Positions 54,548 through 62,939 of a stretch of 64,000 nt of DNA are shown here, one piece after another. The notes beneath the pieces were generated by a model, which was not told the DNA's origin, did not search any database, and was given only the letters and a program-made list of their open reading frames with translations. Location: NCBI RefSeq assembly GCF_001815865.1, contig NZ_KV822213.1, positions 34,666 through 98,665 on the forward strand. Reading direction: 5' to 3'. Both the position numbers and the translations under genes were made by a program. Source of the DNA: Abiotrophia sp. HMSC24B09. GTDB taxonomy: Bacteria; Bacillota; Bacilli; Lactobacillales; Aerococcaceae. Numbering within the stretch: the first letter of the stretch is position 1; each line of letters starts with the position of its first letter.

Positions 54548-55004
54548 GTGGGGGAAAGGCTAGGGATTAAGCATACTAAGTTAGTATTTGCGCTAGATGA
54601 TAATAAAAGTCCTTTTTGTAGATCTATATATAATGAAATACCAATCTAAATTATCACAGTAATTAGCTTCAAATCCCTATAATATAGGATATCTAGCGTA
54701 TAAGCACGGTAAGGAATATGTGTTTTATATTGTTTTCATTATAGAGTTGATGGTATACTATAGAAATAATAAGTCAGACCCTCCCTTATTTTGTATGAAG
54801 ATTTGCAAGCCAAGACTTAGTCAGCTCAGACTAGCTCGCTAGCTCTTCCAAGAGGGACGAGGTCTAAGTAGCGATTGCGGAGGCTGGGGGGACCTAGCTT
54901 CTTTTTGTATATCGCTCCTTATCTTCTCTTCAAGGAGATGGCCGACTAGCTGCTTTTCGTGCGGCCAGTTTGGTTCTTATATTAGTTCAAAGGAATGACG
55001 CAGC
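54548..55004 (+). promoter_or_regulatory. Long non-coding upstream region and structured leader of the lipid operon
   Basis: No gene is visible. The first ~230 bases are AT-rich, with several TATAAT-like boxes and a CCTATA-A-TATAGG palindrome at 54676-54688. A plausible promoter is TTGTTT 54730-54735 and TATACT 54754-54759 (18-base spacer). The expected leader, about 54766-55004, holds several inverted repeats: a compound hairpin at 54828-54865 (AGAC, CTCG, CTCTT pairing with AAGAG, CGAG, GTCT), CTCCTT/AAGGAG at 54915-54920 and 54932-54937, and TGGCCG/CGGCCA at 54939-54944 and 54962-54967. A T5 run at 54902-54906 lies in the middle. It matches no riboswitch class that I recognise. Confidence 0.55.
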
Positions 55005-55595
55005 ATGTCCATGATTCTCTCTCTTTATCTGACCCTTATGCCAGTCATATTGGCAGGTATTGCTAATATGATATTTTGTAAATCTTCCCTATTAGACTCA
55101 GTCAACCAACCCATTGATGCTGGACGCCTACTAGGGGACGGTCGTCGTCTTTTTGGGGCCAATAAGACTTGGAAAGGATTCTGGGGGATGGTGTTCTGGG
55201 GCTTACTTGCTCAATTAGTTTGGTCCTATTTTCTGGCGAGTCAGCCGGATTTAGAGAAACTTCATTTGATTTATGCTCATTATCCGAATAAGCTAGCGAC
55301 TAACTTTCCGCTGGGGATACTCTTGGGTTTGGCCTATGTGGTTTTTGAATTACCTAATTCTTATCTCAAGCGTCGCCTAGATATTTCACCGGGTAAAACC
55401 GCTGAGGATGCTTGGAAGTATCCCTTTATTTTGCTGGATCAGATTGATTCCTTAATCGGGATTCTCTTGGTCTTGCACCTTTATATTTCCTTAAATTGGG
55501 CACAAATCATTGGCCTATTGCTTGTAGGGACATTGACCCACTTAGGAGTTAATCGTCTACTATATCTAGCGAAATTAAGGCAAAATCGATTATAG
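55005..55595 (+). CDS. CarS-like CDP-lipid synthase (CDP-archaeol synthase family)
   Basis: A 196-residue polytopic membrane protein matching the CarS/DUF46 family of CTP:lipid-phosphate cytidylyltransferases. Family hallmarks are QPIDAGRLLGDGRRLFG followed by NKTWKGF near residue 53, and the pair YLKRRLDISPGK near residue 121 and LLDQIDSLIG near residue 142. In archaea CarS makes CDP-archaeol from unsaturated archaetidic acid. Here it probably activates a lipid phosphate for the PssA-like enzyme downstream. AAAGGA lies ten bases before the ATG. First gene of the seven-gene operon. The family call is firm; the lipid is unknown. Confidence 0.85.
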   Translation: MSMILSLYLTLMPVILAGIANMIFCKSSLLDSVNQPIDAGRLLGDGRRLFGANKTWKGFWGMVFWGLLAQLVWSYFLASQPDLEKLHLIYAHYPNKLATNFPLGILLGLAYVVFELPNSYLKRRLDISPGKTAEDAWKYPFILLDQIDSLIGILLVLHLYISLNWAQIIGLLLVGTLTHLGVNRLLYLAKLRQNRL

Positions 55596-55605
55596 GAGTA
55601 ATAAG

Positions 55606-58098
55606 ATGGATACACTCTACCAAGCCAAACAGACCCCAAGCTATGGGGGGAAAATTAATCATCTTTTGAGTTTGAGGCAGCTCAATCTTCCAGTGCCAAA
55701 TGGACTTATTCTATCAGCCGAGCAAGTTATGACCTGGCTAGCTGATTGCTGGCCGGAATTAGCTAGCCCAAGACTAGATTGGGAAAAGTGGCTCAAGTTA
55801 GATCGAAAAGTGGCGCAAGACCAGTTAGAAAGTCAGAATCTGCCTGCTAAATGGGAGGCAGCTATGGAGATTTTTATAGAGGACGGTAAAACCTATATTG
55901 TTCGCAGTAGTGCTCTCTTGGAGGACCAGTCGACAACTTCTTTTGCCGGTCAATATGACTCGATATCAGATTGCCAGACCATGTCATCAATTGCAGCTGG
56001 GATTAAAGCTTGCATCTTGTCATTACTTAAACCTCAAGCCCTTGCTTATTGGCATCGGCAAGAGAAATCCTGGCAGGACTTTGGCTTAGCCATTTTAATC
56101 CAGGAGCAATGTCAGCCTGATTATAGTGGGGTCTACTTCACCTTGAACCCTGAATCCAATCAAGACCAAGAGATGCTGATTGAGTATGTAGCGGGAGCGG
56201 GAGAGCAGTTAGTCAGTGGTCGCGTGAATCCAAAGCGATTAAGCTTAGCCTGGTATGAGCCGGATTTGAAGCAAGCTGCAGCCAGTGGTCTATCTCAAGC
56301 CCTACTGGCCAGACTTCATGAACAAGCCATGCTTATTAGCGCCCACTTTGGTCGCCCTATGGATGTTGAGTGGTGTGCCTGCGGTGACCAAGTCTATCTA
56401 GTTCAGGCTCGCCCTATGACGACGCTGCCTACTCGAGTCAGCCAAGGGCGTTGGACGACAGCTAATTTTCGCGATGGCGGTGTGGCAGCCCAATCCTGCC
56501 CTAATCTCATGTGGAGTCTCTACTTTGATGCTTGGCAAGAGTCCTTGTCGAGCTTCTTGGAGGCCATTGACTTAGCCCCTAGTGGTCCTATGCCGGACTT
56601 GATGCGCCGGCACCATGCTCGTCCCTACTGGAATTTAGGGGTAGTCAAAGTAGCCATGCAGCAAATTCCTGGTTACATTGAACGGGATTTCGATGATGAG
56701 CTAGGGGTTAATAAGGATTACGAGGGTAGAGGATACCGAAGTCAGTTAAGTTTGGGTCTTCTGACACGCTTCATCAAGGTGGCTTGGAAGACACAAAGCC
56801 TTACCAAAAAGTTCATGAAAGCAGCTCCTGAAAACTTAACTAATTTACAGGACAACTTTAAGCAGCTAGAGTCCGAGATTGCAATCCTAAGTTACGAAAC
56901 GCCCTTGGAACAAGTTGAGACCCTCTGGCGTCAAGTCGTCTTAGACTGCTACAGGAAAACGGAGCAGACTTATTTCTGGCAAGCCTACATCAATACGGTC
57001 CAACTCTCCATGCAAAAGACACGGCTACTCAAATGGTTAAGCCAAGACCAGTTCTTTCAATTGATTGCAGACCTAGGTAATATTTCCCATACCCAGCCTT
57101 TAGAAGAAATGCTAGCCTTAGCTAGTATGATTCGAAGTCGGCCTCTGATAAAAAACGATTGGACGCAGCAAACAGTGCCAGGCTTATTAGAACTTGCACA
57201 GCAGGAAGGGCAGCGGGATGATTTTAAGGCCTTAGCTGATTTTATGGCTAAGTTTGGCCATCATTCAAGGCGGGAACTGGACTTGAGAGTGCCGAGTTAT
57301 ATGGAAGAACCTAAACAAATTTTTGAACTAATCCAACGCCTAGTTCTTGACGATGTCTATTATGATAAGGCGCAAAAGTCTCTGGTCAGACAGCATAAGG
57401 ATCAAGGGCTACCTAGTGGCCTGACAGGACGTCAAAGCCGCAAGATTAAGGAGATTGCTACCTCCTTACGTCACTTATTGTGGTGGCGAGAAGAATTTAA
57501 GGATTGCTCAACGCATGCCTACCACCTGATTCGGCAAGTTAGTCTAGCTTTGGGTCGAGCCTATCTTAAACAAGGCTACCTAGAGCAAGTGGAGGATATC
57601 TTCTATCTGACCAAATGGGATCTCTTAGCCTTCATGAATGACAAAGATAGAAGTATTGACATACAGCAACTAGTCAACCAAGATCGCCATTATTGCCAGT
57701 CCTATGATAAATGTCAGGCGCTAGGAGATTTAACAGAAGGTAATTTCCAACCGCTCCCACAAGGCAGTCGAGAGGCTTACTTGAGTGGTATGCCTGCTAG
57801 CAGTGGTCAGGTCACGGGGCGAGTGCGCGTGATTTTAGACTTGGCAGATATAGCTAGCATTCAACCGGGTGAGATTTTAGTGACAGCTTATACCGATACG
57901 GGTTGGAGCTATGTCTTTGGCATCTTGGGAGGCCTGATTACGGAGACGGGCGGGGTACTCTGTCATGCCTCCATTGTGGCCCGTGAATGTGGTATTCCGG
58001 CTCTGGTTTGTGTCCAAGAAGCAAGCAAGAGGCTCAAAACGGGCATGCTAGTCACGCTAGATGCAGAGAAAGGAAAGATTCATCTACATGAAGATTAA
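55606..58098 (+). CDS. PEP-synthase/rifampicin-phosphotransferase-like dikinase 1
   Basis: An 830-residue protein with an N-terminal ATP-grasp (PPDK N-terminal) domain, about residues 10-285: GGKINHLLSLRQLNLPVPNG, YIVRSSALLEDQ...SFAGQYD and YLVQARPMTTLP. A helical middle region of ~400 residues has no recognised fold, and a C-terminal swivelling phosphohistidine domain (about 725-830) has GGVLCHASIVARECGIPA, with His787. There is no PEP/pyruvate TIM barrel, so the layout is that of rifampicin phosphotransferase and not of PEP synthase. Such enzymes use ATP to form phosphohistidine, then phosphorylate an alcohol, releasing AMP and phosphate. A lipid alcohol is the natural guess here. Overlaps the next gene by 11 bases. 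Confidence 0.82.
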   Translation: MDTLYQAKQTPSYGGKINHLLSLRQLNLPVPNGLILSAEQVMTWLADCWPELASPRLDWEKWLKLDRKVAQDQLESQNLPAKWEAAMEIFIEDGKTYIVRSSALLEDQSTTSFAGQYDSISDCQTMSSIAAGIKACILSLLKPQALAYWHRQEKSWQDFGLAILIQEQCQPDYSGVYFTLNPESNQDQEMLIEYVAGAGEQLVSGRVNPKRLSLAWYEPDLKQAAASGLSQALLARLHEQAMLISAHFGRPMDVEWCACGDQVYLVQARPMTTLPTRVSQGRWTTANFRDGGVAAQSCPNLMWSLYFDAWQESLSSFLEAIDLAPSGPMPDLMRRHHARPYWNLGVVKVAMQQIPGYIERDFDDELGVNKDYEGRGYRSQLSLGLLTRFIKVAWKTQSLTKKFMKAAPENLTNLQDNFKQLESEIAILSYETPLEQVETLWRQVVLDCYRKTEQTYFWQAYINTVQLSMQKTRLLKWLSQDQFFQLIADLGNISHTQPLEEMLALASMIRSRPLIKNDWTQQTVPGLLELAQQEGQRDDFKALADFMAKFGHHSRRELDLRVPSYMEEPKQIFELIQRLVLDDVYYDKAQKSLVRQHKDQGLPSGLTGRQSRKIKEIATSLRHLLWWREEFKDCSTHAYHLIRQVSLALGRAYLKQGYLEQVEDIFYLTKWDLLAFMNDKDRSIDIQQLVNQDRHYCQSYDKCQALGDLTEGNFQPLPQGSREAYLSGMPASSGQVTGRVRVILDLADIASIQPGEILVTAYTDTGWSYVFGILGGLITETGGVLCHASIVARECGIPALVCVQEASKRLKTGMLVTLDAEKGKIHLHED

Positions 58099-58717
58099 AA
58101 ACTATTTGATTGGAGAGTATGATAAGTCGGTCATACTTACTTACTTGGGAGCAACCTTTGCTTTAGTAGCTATCTATTGGATCTTACAAGGGCAGGTCCG
58201 GCTGGCCATGATGGCCTTTATCCTTAGTGGAATTTGTGATCTCTTCGACGGCGTAGTGGCTAGACGCTTACCACGGACACCTGAACAGGAACGTTTTGGC
58301 ATTGAAATTGATTCACTCTGCGACATGATTAGCTTTGCTGCCTTGCCAGCTTTTCTTCTCATGTCTCAGCTGGCCCTTGGACCTGCCAATCTCTTGCCAG
58401 CTATTATCTATGTGCTAGCAGCCGTGACGCGCTTGGGGCACTTTAATCGCTTGGCCAAGCATGATGAGGGGAGTGGGCAATATTTTGTCGGGGTTCCCGT
58501 TACTTATGGCGCCTTGTGCTTTCCCTTAAGCTATCTATTAGGTCAATGGCTGGCGCCTGGACTCTATACTTGGCTTTGGTTGGGATTAGCCTTTCTCTTA
58601 AGCGGCCTATTCGTCTGGAATCAGCCCATTCCTAAGCCTAACAAGAAGGCTTATCTGGCTTTTGCCTTATTAGCGATTCTTAGTCTAATCGGGCTTTGGG
58701 TATTGCCTTATGGTTAA
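58088..58717 (+). CDS. PssA-like CDP-alcohol phosphatidyltransferase
   Basis: A 209-residue membrane enzyme with the CDP-alcohol phosphatidyltransferase signature D51-LFDG-VVAR...G...D75...D79. The wording DSLCDMISF after the second Asp is that of phosphatidylserine synthases of the PssA branch, so serine is the probable acceptor. It would displace CMP from the CDP-lipid made by the CarS-like enzyme. About six transmembrane segments. The ATG at 58088 lies inside the end of the dikinase gene; the upstream in-frame start at 58061 adds nine residues and was rejected. The decarboxylase gene overlaps it by eight bases. Confidence 0.85.
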   Translation: MKIKNYLIGEYDKSVILTYLGATFALVAIYWILQGQVRLAMMAFILSGICDLFDGVVARRLPRTPEQERFGIEIDSLCDMISFAALPAFLLMSQLALGPANLLPAIIYVLAAVTRLGHFNRLAKHDEGSGQYFVGVPVTYGALCFPLSYLLGQWLAPGLYTWLWLGLAFLLSGLFVWNQPIPKPNKKAYLAFALLAILSLIGLWVLPYG

Positions 58718-59573
58718 GGTCTACCAGCGTCAAAGTGGTCGGGTCATAGAGCCTGTGGTCTATCAAGAAGGCTTGGTTAATCGCCTCTACCAGACTAGAT
58801 GGGGGCGATGGCTCCTCCCTCTGTTGACACGGCCTAGCATCTCCTATCTGCTGACCCTAAGTGATTACTTGCCTTGGTCAAAAGCTAAGGTAAGAAAGTT
58901 CCTAGAGACCTATGACCTGTCTCTGGCTGACTACCAAGAGGGGACCTATCCCCACTTTGCAGCCTTTTTCCAGCGGAAAATTCAGCCAGACTTACGCCCT
59001 GTCTGTCCAGAGGGGCAAGTGTTGGCCGTAGCCGACGCCAAATTACAAGTTTTTGATATTCATGAAGACTTAAGTTTGGTCTTAAAGGGCCAAAGATATG
59101 ATTTGTCAGAATTATTGGAAGATGACCAACTAACGCGAGACTTCCAGGGTGGGCTAGCCTTAGTATTCCGTCTAGGGGTCGAAGACTTGCATCGCTATTT
59201 AGCCATTGAATCTGGGGTGATTACCCATCAAAAAAGCATCAAGGGCAGGTTGCATAGTGTGCGGGAAGTAGCCCAAGCCCAGCGATTGATTTATCGTGAG
59301 AATAGCCGGGATTACTGTCTTATTGAGACAGAAGAGGGGCCAGTTCTACAGATGGAAATTGGTGCGTTGCTAGTCGGTCGAATTCATAACCATCATCAAA
59401 CTCATCTAGTCAGGGGCCAGGAGAAGGGCTACTTTGGCTTAGGTGGATCCACTATTGTGGTACTATATCCAGCTAATCGTATTGAGCTGGACCAAGATAT
59501 TAGATATTACTCAGACTTAGGTATCGAAAGCCAGGTCAGAATGGGTGAAAGGATAGGTATTAAACATGTTTAA
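58710..59573 (+). CDS. Phosphatidylserine-decarboxylase-like protein, divergent active site
   Basis: A 287-residue Psd-family protein. The self-cleavage motif reads LGGST with Ser247 (GYFGLGGSTIVVLYP); cleavage before Ser would create the pyruvoyl cofactor on a ~40-residue alpha chain. The PADG-like Asp is in VADAKLQVF near residue 110. The canonical HRxHxP motif reads HRYLAI from His161, so the first His is kept and the second, which I recall as part of the self-cleavage relay in E. coli Psd, is Leu164. It should turn a serine-headed lipid into an ethanolamine-headed one, if it still processes. Overlaps pssA-like and ubiA-like genes by eight bases each. Confidence 0.82.
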   Translation: MVKVYQRQSGRVIEPVVYQEGLVNRLYQTRWGRWLLPLLTRPSISYLLTLSDYLPWSKAKVRKFLETYDLSLADYQEGTYPHFAAFFQRKIQPDLRPVCPEGQVLAVADAKLQVFDIHEDLSLVLKGQRYDLSELLEDDQLTRDFQGGLALVFRLGVEDLHRYLAIESGVITHQKSIKGRLHSVREVAQAQRLIYRENSRDYCLIETEEGPVLQMEIGALLVGRIHNHHQTHLVRGQEKGYFGLGGSTIVVLYPANRIELDQDIRYYSDLGIESQVRMGERIGIKHV

Positions 59574-60465
59574 GCGTTTAGCGATTTATTATAAGGAAAT
59601 GTTTCCTCTGGGGTCACGTTTTATCGTGGCAGCCATTATGTTTTTCGAGATTTATTTTGTCCTCTTGTTAAATGACGGGGTAACCAGCTTTAATTTCAAC
59701 CATCAAGAATTGATTGGGATTTTCACCATTTTTGTATTCTTGATGATTTTACGTATTGCAGATGACTTCAAGGACTATGAGACCGATCAACGACTCTTCC
59801 CCCATCGAGCTTTGCCGTCAGGTCGGGTCAAGAAGAAGGATTTAGCTATCGCCTTAGCCTTTATCGTCACGGTCTCTGTTATTTTGAATATCTTCTTCAT
59901 GAATAATATCTTTTGGTTCCTCTTCCTCTATATCTACGGAACCTTGATGTCTTTCTGGTTCTTTAAGCGAGATAAAATTCAGAATTCATTGCCTTTAGCC
60001 TTGGTGACCCATAATCCGGTCATGATGATTCTGAATCTCTATACTATTTCCTTCGTATGTTATAAATACAATCTGCCCCTATTGTCAGTTCCGACCGTCC
60101 TCTTGGCCTTCACCATGTACTTCCCAAGCTTGATTTGGGAAGTCTGTCGTAAGATTCGAGCACCAAAAGATGAGACAGAATATGTGACTTACTCCAAGCT
60201 CTTCGGTTATAAGAAGGCTACCCGTTTCATCGAAGTAGTCACTATTCTGGATATTATGACCAACTTCCTTCTGCTCTGGAATATTTCTCATGTAGGGGTC
60301 GTGGTCTTGGTTCTTAATGTTATCTGGATGACGGTTCAGTTTGAGCAGTTCATTAAGGACCCAACCCTCTTCAATATCCGGGAAAGAGTTGAGCGTTATA
60401 CCTATATTACTGAGACCACCATGGTCGTCTCAGTAGCTGTCTACCTCTTGATGGGAGTCTTCTAA
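59566..60465 (+). CDS. UbiA-superfamily prenyltransferase
   Basis: A 299-residue polytopic membrane protein with the UbiA aspartate-rich motif DDFKDYETD near residues 65-75, followed by HRALPSGRV, and a second acidic region RKIRAPKDETEYVTYSKLFG near residue 193. The superfamily moves a polyprenyl group from its diphosphate to an acceptor: quinone precursors, haem, sugar phosphate, or prenylglyceryl phosphate in archaeal lipid synthesis. No menaquinone or haem genes are near. Its partners make lipid substrates the best guess. Its stop overlaps the start of the second dikinase gene by one base. Confidence 0.85.
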   Translation: MFKRLAIYYKEMFPLGSRFIVAAIMFFEIYFVLLLNDGVTSFNFNHQELIGIFTIFVFLMILRIADDFKDYETDQRLFPHRALPSGRVKKKDLAIALAFIVTVSVILNIFFMNNIFWFLFLYIYGTLMSFWFFKRDKIQNSLPLALVTHNPVMMILNLYTISFVCYKYNLPLLSVPTVLLAFTMYFPSLIWEVCRKIRAPKDETEYVTYSKLFGYKKATRFIEVVTILDIMTNFLLLWNISHVGVVVLVLNVIWMTVQFEQFIKDPTLFNIRERVERYTYITETTMVVSVAVYLLMGVF

Positions 60466-62939
60466 TGAAACAAGTCTATGATCTCCAGAAAGTGGGAGGG
60501 AAAGCCTACCACCTTATGGAAATGACCAAAGCAGGGCTACCAGTACCTAGTTTTGCTGTCTTTGCCTTTGACTGTTTTGATCAAGCGGACAGCATGGATT
60601 TCCTGGCTAGTCAGGAAACAGCCTATCAGTCGGGTAATCTAAGTTTAGATCAGCTGAGTCAAGAACTACTGGCTTGGGCTAAAGAGAGTTTTGCTAAGGA
60701 AGATTTAAGTCCTGTGCTGAGCTGGGCCAAGCAAACTTTCCCATCTGGTCAGGTGCGTTTGGCAGTTCGTTCGTCTGCTAGCATTGAAGACGGTGCCGTC
60801 TCATCTTTTGCCGGGCAATTTGAAAGCCAGCTAGATGTCCCAATCGACCACTTACCCCAGTCTCTAGAGCATACTTTCTTGTCCCTCTATCAGGTATCCG
60901 CTCTGACCTATCTCTTCAAGCAAGGGATTAGCCTGCCAGAAGCTCAGATGAACTGTCTAGTTCAAGTCATGATTAAGGGAGATTTATCTGGTGTTTATTT
61001 TACAGCCAACCCTAAGGGAATTCTCAACGAGCACATTGTGGTTGTGGGACAGGGATTAGGTGATCAAATTGTAGAAGATAAGGTGCCTACTAGCATGGTG
61101 ACTTATCATCCGGCAGATCAGCTATCCTATACGGAACAAGAGCCAGGCGCCCCAAGTTTAACAACTAGTCAATTAGGGGACCTAGAATCCTTAGCCCAGC
61201 AAGCCATGGCGCTTTTTGGCCCCTATCTGGATTTGGAGTTTACCTTCCAAGGAGACCGGCTCTACATCTTACAGGCTCGTCCCATTACTACTTTGCCACA
61301 AGGCAAGCAAATCATTCTGGATAATAGTAATATTGTGGAGAGCTATCCAGGTCTCTCTACACCCTTAACTATCAGTTTTATTCAAGAAGCCTATGCGAGT
61401 ATATTCCGTGGCTTGGCTCAAAGGTTGGTGGGCAAGGAGGCAGCTGAATTGGCTGCCTATGAGCCGACCTTCCAGAATATGCTCTGTCCAGTCAATAGTC
61501 GAGTCTACTATCAAATTCAAAGTTGGTACCAGCTTCTGCAATTGTTGCCTTTCTCTAAAAAGATTATTCCTATCTGGCAAGATATGCTGGGTGTGAGGGA
61601 GACGGAAGTACCGGCCATGCCGGTCCATCTCTCGCCTTGGAAACGACTTAAGATTATGGGCCGAATCGTGCGTGAGTTTTTCACTGCGCCTAAGCAAATG
61701 GCCCAGCTAGAACAGGAATTCATCCGGATTCAAGCAGTCTTTCAAGAGCGCTTCTCGCCAGATGCGGATTTAGAGCAGTTGATAGCTCTAGTTGTACAGC
61801 TTAAGGATGAGATTCTAGCACATTGGGATATTACCTTGATTAATGATCTTTATGCCTTTGTCTATACGGGTTTATTGAAAAAGTCGCGTCATGGACAAGA
61901 TGTTCAGGCAGAAATTGCCGGTATTGAACAGATTGAAAGTATGCGGCCGGCTCTAGCCCTTCAGGAATTAGTCGGGGAGCTCAAGGATCCCAAGAACCAA
62001 GCTCTTCGTCAGGCACTAGAAAATGAAGATGCAGCAGACTTTTTAAATCGACAAGATCCCTTAGTAGCCAAGATCCTAGATTTTATCCAAGAATTTGGTG
62101 ACCGGGCACCCGAAGAACTGAAACTAGAAACACCGACCTTCCGTACCCATCCACAAGGCCTCTTATCCTTGCTGGTTCAAACGTGCCAGCAAGACGCTCC
62201 TGACCTAAAAGCCTCAAGTGCTGCAAGCAATCGACCAAGGAGTTGGTGGACGGGCTTTTTACGCCGTCGCGCTATGACTGGTGTTAAGTACCGAGAAAGC
62301 TCAAGACTAAATCGGACACGGATTTATGGGATGATGCGGATGATTTTTCGAGCCATTGGGGCGCAACTTGCCAAGCAAGGCTATTTAGAGGCAGAAGAAG
62401 ACATCTTCTATCTGACCAAGGAAGAAATCTTTGAATTGGCCAGACAGCCACACTCAGTATCGGACCTGATTGCAGAAAGACGTGCCAAGCTAGCGGGTGA
62501 CAGGACCTTACCAAACTTCAGCCGCTATGTTTTCTTGGGTCAAGTATTTGAGAAGTTTGTGCGATTTTCAGGGCAGGCACGTAGCCAATTGAGTCGGGCA
62601 GAACACCTTCAAGGGATTGGTTGCTCGTCTGGTCTAGTTAAGGGCCAAGTGCTAGTAGTGGACGATGTTCAAGCCATTGAATCTGCTCAAGGTAAGATTA
62701 TGGTAACCAGAATGACAGATCCAGGGTGGGTCTATCTCTTAACTCAAGCCCAAGGGGTCATCGCTGAGCAAGGATCCCTCCTGTCTCATACAGCCATTAT
62801 TTCGCGTGAGCTAGGCATTCCATCAGTTGTGAATGTGCGGGGTGCTACGCAATTGCTGAAAAGTGGGGATTGGATTGAGATGGATGGCTTAAGCGGCCAA
62901 GTAACCATTTTGGAGGAGGCGGACCATGCTGACCATTAA
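60465..62939 (+). CDS. PEP-synthase/rifampicin-phosphotransferase-like dikinase 2
   Basis: An 824-residue paralogue of the first dikinase with the same order of parts: ATP-grasp domain (GGKAYHLMEMTKAGLPVPS, LAVRSSASIEDGA...SFAGQFE, YILQARPITTLP), a long helical middle that includes a basic stretch near residues 590-612 (RSWWTGFLRRRAMTGVKY), and a C-terminal phosphohistidine domain with EQGSLLSHTAIISRELGIPS and His775. No PEP-binding barrel. Both catalytic domains look intact. Two distinct copies in one operon suggest two phosphorylation steps or a heteromeric enzyme. Starts on the last base of the ubiA stop and overlaps the acyltransferase gene by 14 bases. Confidence 0.82.
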   Translation: MKQVYDLQKVGGKAYHLMEMTKAGLPVPSFAVFAFDCFDQADSMDFLASQETAYQSGNLSLDQLSQELLAWAKESFAKEDLSPVLSWAKQTFPSGQVRLAVRSSASIEDGAVSSFAGQFESQLDVPIDHLPQSLEHTFLSLYQVSALTYLFKQGISLPEAQMNCLVQVMIKGDLSGVYFTANPKGILNEHIVVVGQGLGDQIVEDKVPTSMVTYHPADQLSYTEQEPGAPSLTTSQLGDLESLAQQAMALFGPYLDLEFTFQGDRLYILQARPITTLPQGKQIILDNSNIVESYPGLSTPLTISFIQEAYASIFRGLAQRLVGKEAAELAAYEPTFQNMLCPVNSRVYYQIQSWYQLLQLLPFSKKIIPIWQDMLGVRETEVPAMPVHLSPWKRLKIMGRIVREFFTAPKQMAQLEQEFIRIQAVFQERFSPDADLEQLIALVVQLKDEILAHWDITLINDLYAFVYTGLLKKSRHGQDVQAEIAGIEQIESMRPALALQELVGELKDPKNQALRQALENEDAADFLNRQDPLVAKILDFIQEFGDRAPEELKLETPTFRTHPQGLLSLLVQTCQQDAPDLKASSAASNRPRSWWTGFLRRRAMTGVKYRESSRLNRTRIYGMMRMIFRAIGAQLAKQGYLEAEEDIFYLTKEEIFELARQPHSVSDLIAERRAKLAGDRTLPNFSRYVFLGQVFEKFVRFSGQARSQLSRAEHLQGIGCSSGLVKGQVLVVDDVQAIESAQGKIMVTRMTDPGWVYLLTQAQGVIAEQGSLLSHTAIISRELGIPSVVNVRGATQLLKSGDWIEMDGLSGQVTILEEADHADH

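Noticed and set aside
54938..54949. Tiny leader peptide ATG-GCC-GAC-TAG before the lipid operon
   Set aside because: The AAGGAG touches the ATG, so initiation is unlikely.
55606..62939. Rifampicin resistance genes or true PEP synthases
   Set aside because: The domain layout is RPH-like, but two copies within a lipid operon argue against an antibiotic target, and the PEP barrel needed for PEP synthase is missing.
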